Shown here: positions 62,253-64,000 of the stretch, in pieces
Layout of the letters: each line of letters begins with the position of its first letter
Numbering within the stretch: the first letter of the stretch is position 1
NCBI GenBank assembly: GCA_022648685.1
Contig: JALCMW010000003.1
Location: 62,001 to 126,000 of the forward strand
Direction: 5' to 3'
DNA from: Bacteroidales bacterium
GTDB lineage: Bacteria; Bacteroidota; Bacteroidia; Bacteroidales; UBA932
DNA length: 64,000 nt
The notes under the pieces: generated by a model
Database searches by the model: none
The model's input: only the letters and a program-made list of their open reading frames with translations
Told to the model about the DNA's origin: nothing
Position numbers and translations under genes: made by a program

Positions 62253-64000
62253 ATGGCCAAATTATGTTTTCGTAACCGGATGGAAATTTTTTTCATTCTT
62301 ATTCTGGTTGCGTCTTTTTTTATTTCCTGTTCACGGGAAAAATCGGTTGCAGGCGATAAGCTCTTTGCTGTGGGCACCGAATCTTTGACATTTGTAAAGA
62401 GCGCTCTCACGGATACTGTCGTGCAGTGGTCTCCCGATGACGAACTGGGTGTCTGGGACGGAGTGTCTGAGAATCTGTTCAAAACTTCTTCCCGTGGTTC
62501 CGTTTGCCAATTCGGAGGAAAGGCTTGCAGCTCCAATGAATATTATTTCATCTATCCTTTTGATTCTTCGGCTGTTTTTTCAGGCGGAGTGATAGATCTT
62601 TCCCTCCCTTCCTCTCAAAAAGCTTCGGCCGGGACTTTTGACCCTTACGCCAATATTTCTGTCGGGAAAACATCCGGGACGGCCGTATTTATGAAAAACA
62701 TAGCGGGATATGTGAAGATCAGGATCGTCAGGGATAATATTAAAGAAATAAGGCTGAGGGCCAATTCCTCCGCCGATTTGGCAGGGAAGATAGAGGTGTC
62801 ATTCCAGCAGGACGGGAAGCTGTCTTATTCCGTTCTTGCAGGTGAAAAGGAAATATCGCTTGCAGGCAGTCCTTCCGGAACGAATGTCCTGGCCGCAGGT
62901 ACTTATTATCTTGCCGTATTGCCCCAGACTCTCGCTGGAGGCTATGAGATGACTTTTACCGATAGCGAAGGCAACGAAACGTCAGTTTCCTCCAATGATG
63001 ATATTGCCATAGACAGGTCGATGGTTGCCGATCTTGGAAATGACGAAAAATTCATTGCTTATATACATGCTTCATGTGATGACAATGTCGTATCTTCAAA
63101 AGGGGACCGTGTTGAAATCAAAGTGGATGCAGCCGAGAACGGATGGAATTATTCGATGGCAAATTGCGATTGGCTTAAAGAAGTTTCTAGAGACGACGGA
63201 CACCTTGTCCTTGAAGTTACTAAAGATGATTTGGAGGCTGTCGATGATACAGCTTCGGTGGCGTTTGTGAACGGAATCAATCCGGACGTCAAAGACGGAG
63301 TCAAAATAATCCTCTCGTCCAGATTGCTTTTTGATGCCCGGTTCCAGCCCGACGGATCGGCGGTAGACGGCTCGAAAAACCATTATCCCATAGACAAAGT
63401 GGCAGGGGAATACTTTTTTACATATTACAATAAGACCGCCGGGAAATATGTAGCCAGATTTACACCTCCAAAGCCAGGCGGGGCAAGGGCGACAAGCTAT
63501 TTTAAATTCGATTATTCTTCGCTGGATGGTTTTCTGGATAAATTGGCTTCCGGACACACTATCGAATGCACATTTATGCTCGACCATTCGCTGAACGGTT
63601 CTTACAACAAGGAAATGAAGCCTTTCAGTTCCATGCAGAGCGGAGGAACCGGTTTCGTGATAGGCGAAACCGTCTATGGCAACCATATGTTTTTTCTGCC
63701 GAATACGGGAAGCTGGATATTTGCGGATTCCAAGATAGTTCCTGCATTGGGAGCGTATTATCATATGGTGGGGACTTATGACAAAGTCAATAGAAAAGCC
63801 AGGATTTATGTGAATGGAAATCTTGCCGGTGAATATTCTGCCGGTTCAGCCTTCAAGGCGCCTTCGACCGGCTCGCATTGGTTTTGCATAGGTGGTGATT
63901 CCCAGTCGTCCGGATGCGGAGAATCATGGAGGGGAGATGTCGTAACGGCCAGAATTTATGAAGGTGTGTTGGATGACAGCGATGTGGAAACTCTCTGGTC
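62253..64000 (+). CDS. Large surface lipoprotein with fimbrillin-, BACON- and LamG-like regions (partial)
   Basis: The frame is open from the ATG to the right edge (about 582 codons) without a stop. The signal peptide has a lipobox (ASFFISC, Cys about 25). Residues about 30-270 resemble the N-terminal fimbrillin/Mfa-like beta-domain (VQWSPDDELGVWDG, YFIYPFDSS). Residues about 275-350 fit a BACON-like domain (VSSKGDRVEIKVDAAENGWNYSMANCDWLKEVSRD). The region from about 370 is a LamG/concanavalin-like fold (TIECTFMLDHS ... YYHMVGTYDKVNRKARIYVNGNLAGEY ... DVVTARIYEGVLDDSDVETLW). This architecture points to carbohydrate or surface binding; any enzymatic domain would lie beyond the edge. Confidence 0.75.
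   Translation, partial: MAKLCFRNRMEIFFILILVASFFISCSREKSVAGDKLFAVGTESLTFVKSALTDTVVQWSPDDELGVWDGVSENLFKTSSRGSVCQFGGKACSSNEYYFIYPFDSSAVFSGGVIDLSLPSSQKASAGTFDPYANISVGKTSGTAVFMKNIAGYVKIRIVRDNIKEIRLRANSSADLAGKIEVSFQQDGKLSYSVLAGEKEISLAGSPSGTNVLAAGTYYLAVLPQTLAGGYEMTFTDSEGNETSVSSNDDIAIDRSMVADLGNDEKFIAYIHASCDDNVVSSKGDRVEIKVDAAENGWNYSMANCDWLKEVSRDDGHLVLEVTKDDLEAVDDTASVAFVNGINPDVKDGVKIILSSRLLFDARFQPDGSAVDGSKNHYPIDKVAGEYFFTYYNKTAGKYVARFTPPKPGGARATSYFKFDYSSLDGFLDKLASGHTIECTFMLDHSLNGSYNKEMKPFSSMQSGGTGFVIGETVYGNHMFFLPNTGSWIFADSKIVPALGAYYHMVGTYDKVNRKARIYVNGNLAGEYSAGSAFKAPSTGSHWFCIGGDSQSSGCGESWRGDVVTARIYEGVLDDSDVETLW

Noticed and set aside
1..64000. CRISPR arrays, tRNA/rRNA genes, insertion sequences, integrases or prophage genes
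   Set aside because: None were recognised by eye; gene content and spacing are those of ordinary chromosomal DNA. A tRNA scan was not possible.

Overview
The window looks like chromosomal DNA from a member of the order Bacteroidales (phylum Bacteroidota). Promoters match the TAnnTTTG -7 element of that phylum (one complete TTTG-N19-TAAATTTG lies upstream of rpsO) and Shine-Dalgarno sequences are missing. It also holds typical Bacteroidales families: a NigD-like lipoprotein, a Bacteroidetes-type FtsL, a PASTA-tailed FtsI, secreted GH78 rhamnosidases and a fimbrillin/BACON/LamG-like lipoprotein. I cannot place the family or genus. I saw no tRNA, rRNA, CRISPR array, insertion sequence or prophage.

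Layout. 1-1932 (minus): a cysteine operon, cysK then cysE (cysE runs off the left edge). Its leader encodes a 27-residue peptide ending in five consecutive Cys codons and a stop, with mutually exclusive RNA stems around it. This is the most striking element of the window. 2-8 kb: aldehyde dehydrogenase, a secreted protein of unknown function, an AGCS sodium/amino-acid symporter, a WecA-like phosphosugar transferase and glutamate formimidoyltransferase. 8.2-18.9 kb: an L-rhamnose island with two secreted GH78 alpha-L-rhamnosidases, an AraC-family regulator and rhaB-rhaA-rhaD. It has no SusC/SusD pair, no rhamnose permease and no lactaldehyde reductase. 18.8-23.2 kb: NhaC antiporter, NigD-like lipoprotein, ECF sigma factor and a membrane-anchor plus beta-barrel partner. 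23.2-26.8 kb (minus): an envelope/muropeptide operon (phosphodiester glycosidase, L-Ala-D/L-Glu epimerase, transglutaminase lipoprotein). 26.8-29.8 kb: rpsO-pnp. 29.9-32.2 kb: YgjP-like peptidase and a ThrE-type exporter.

32.2-37.8 kb (minus): gltX-rpiB-truB-MATE. The truB reading frame continues into an HPr-kinase-like P-loop domain, an unusual fusion. 37.8-53.5 kb (minus): a complete dcw cluster in the order mraZ-rsmH-ftsL-ftsI-murE-mraY-murD-ftsW-murG-murC-ftsQ-ftsA-ftsZ, mostly with overlapping or closely spaced genes. Four GTGGA repeats sit directly upstream of the -7 element and look like MraZ operators. 53.6-57.4 kb (minus): glpK-glpF-cls, which links glycerol uptake and phosphorylation to cardiolipin synthesis. 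57.4-64 kb: miaB, divergent from a lipoprotein-SPOR-rpoN operon; then upp; then a large lipoprotein cut by the right edge.

Starts were chosen with the phylum's promoter rule. In several genes the most upstream ATG lies inside or upstream of a TAnnTTTG box, so the next in-frame ATG was used. Function calls come from motifs and family knowledge read by eye. No database search was run.
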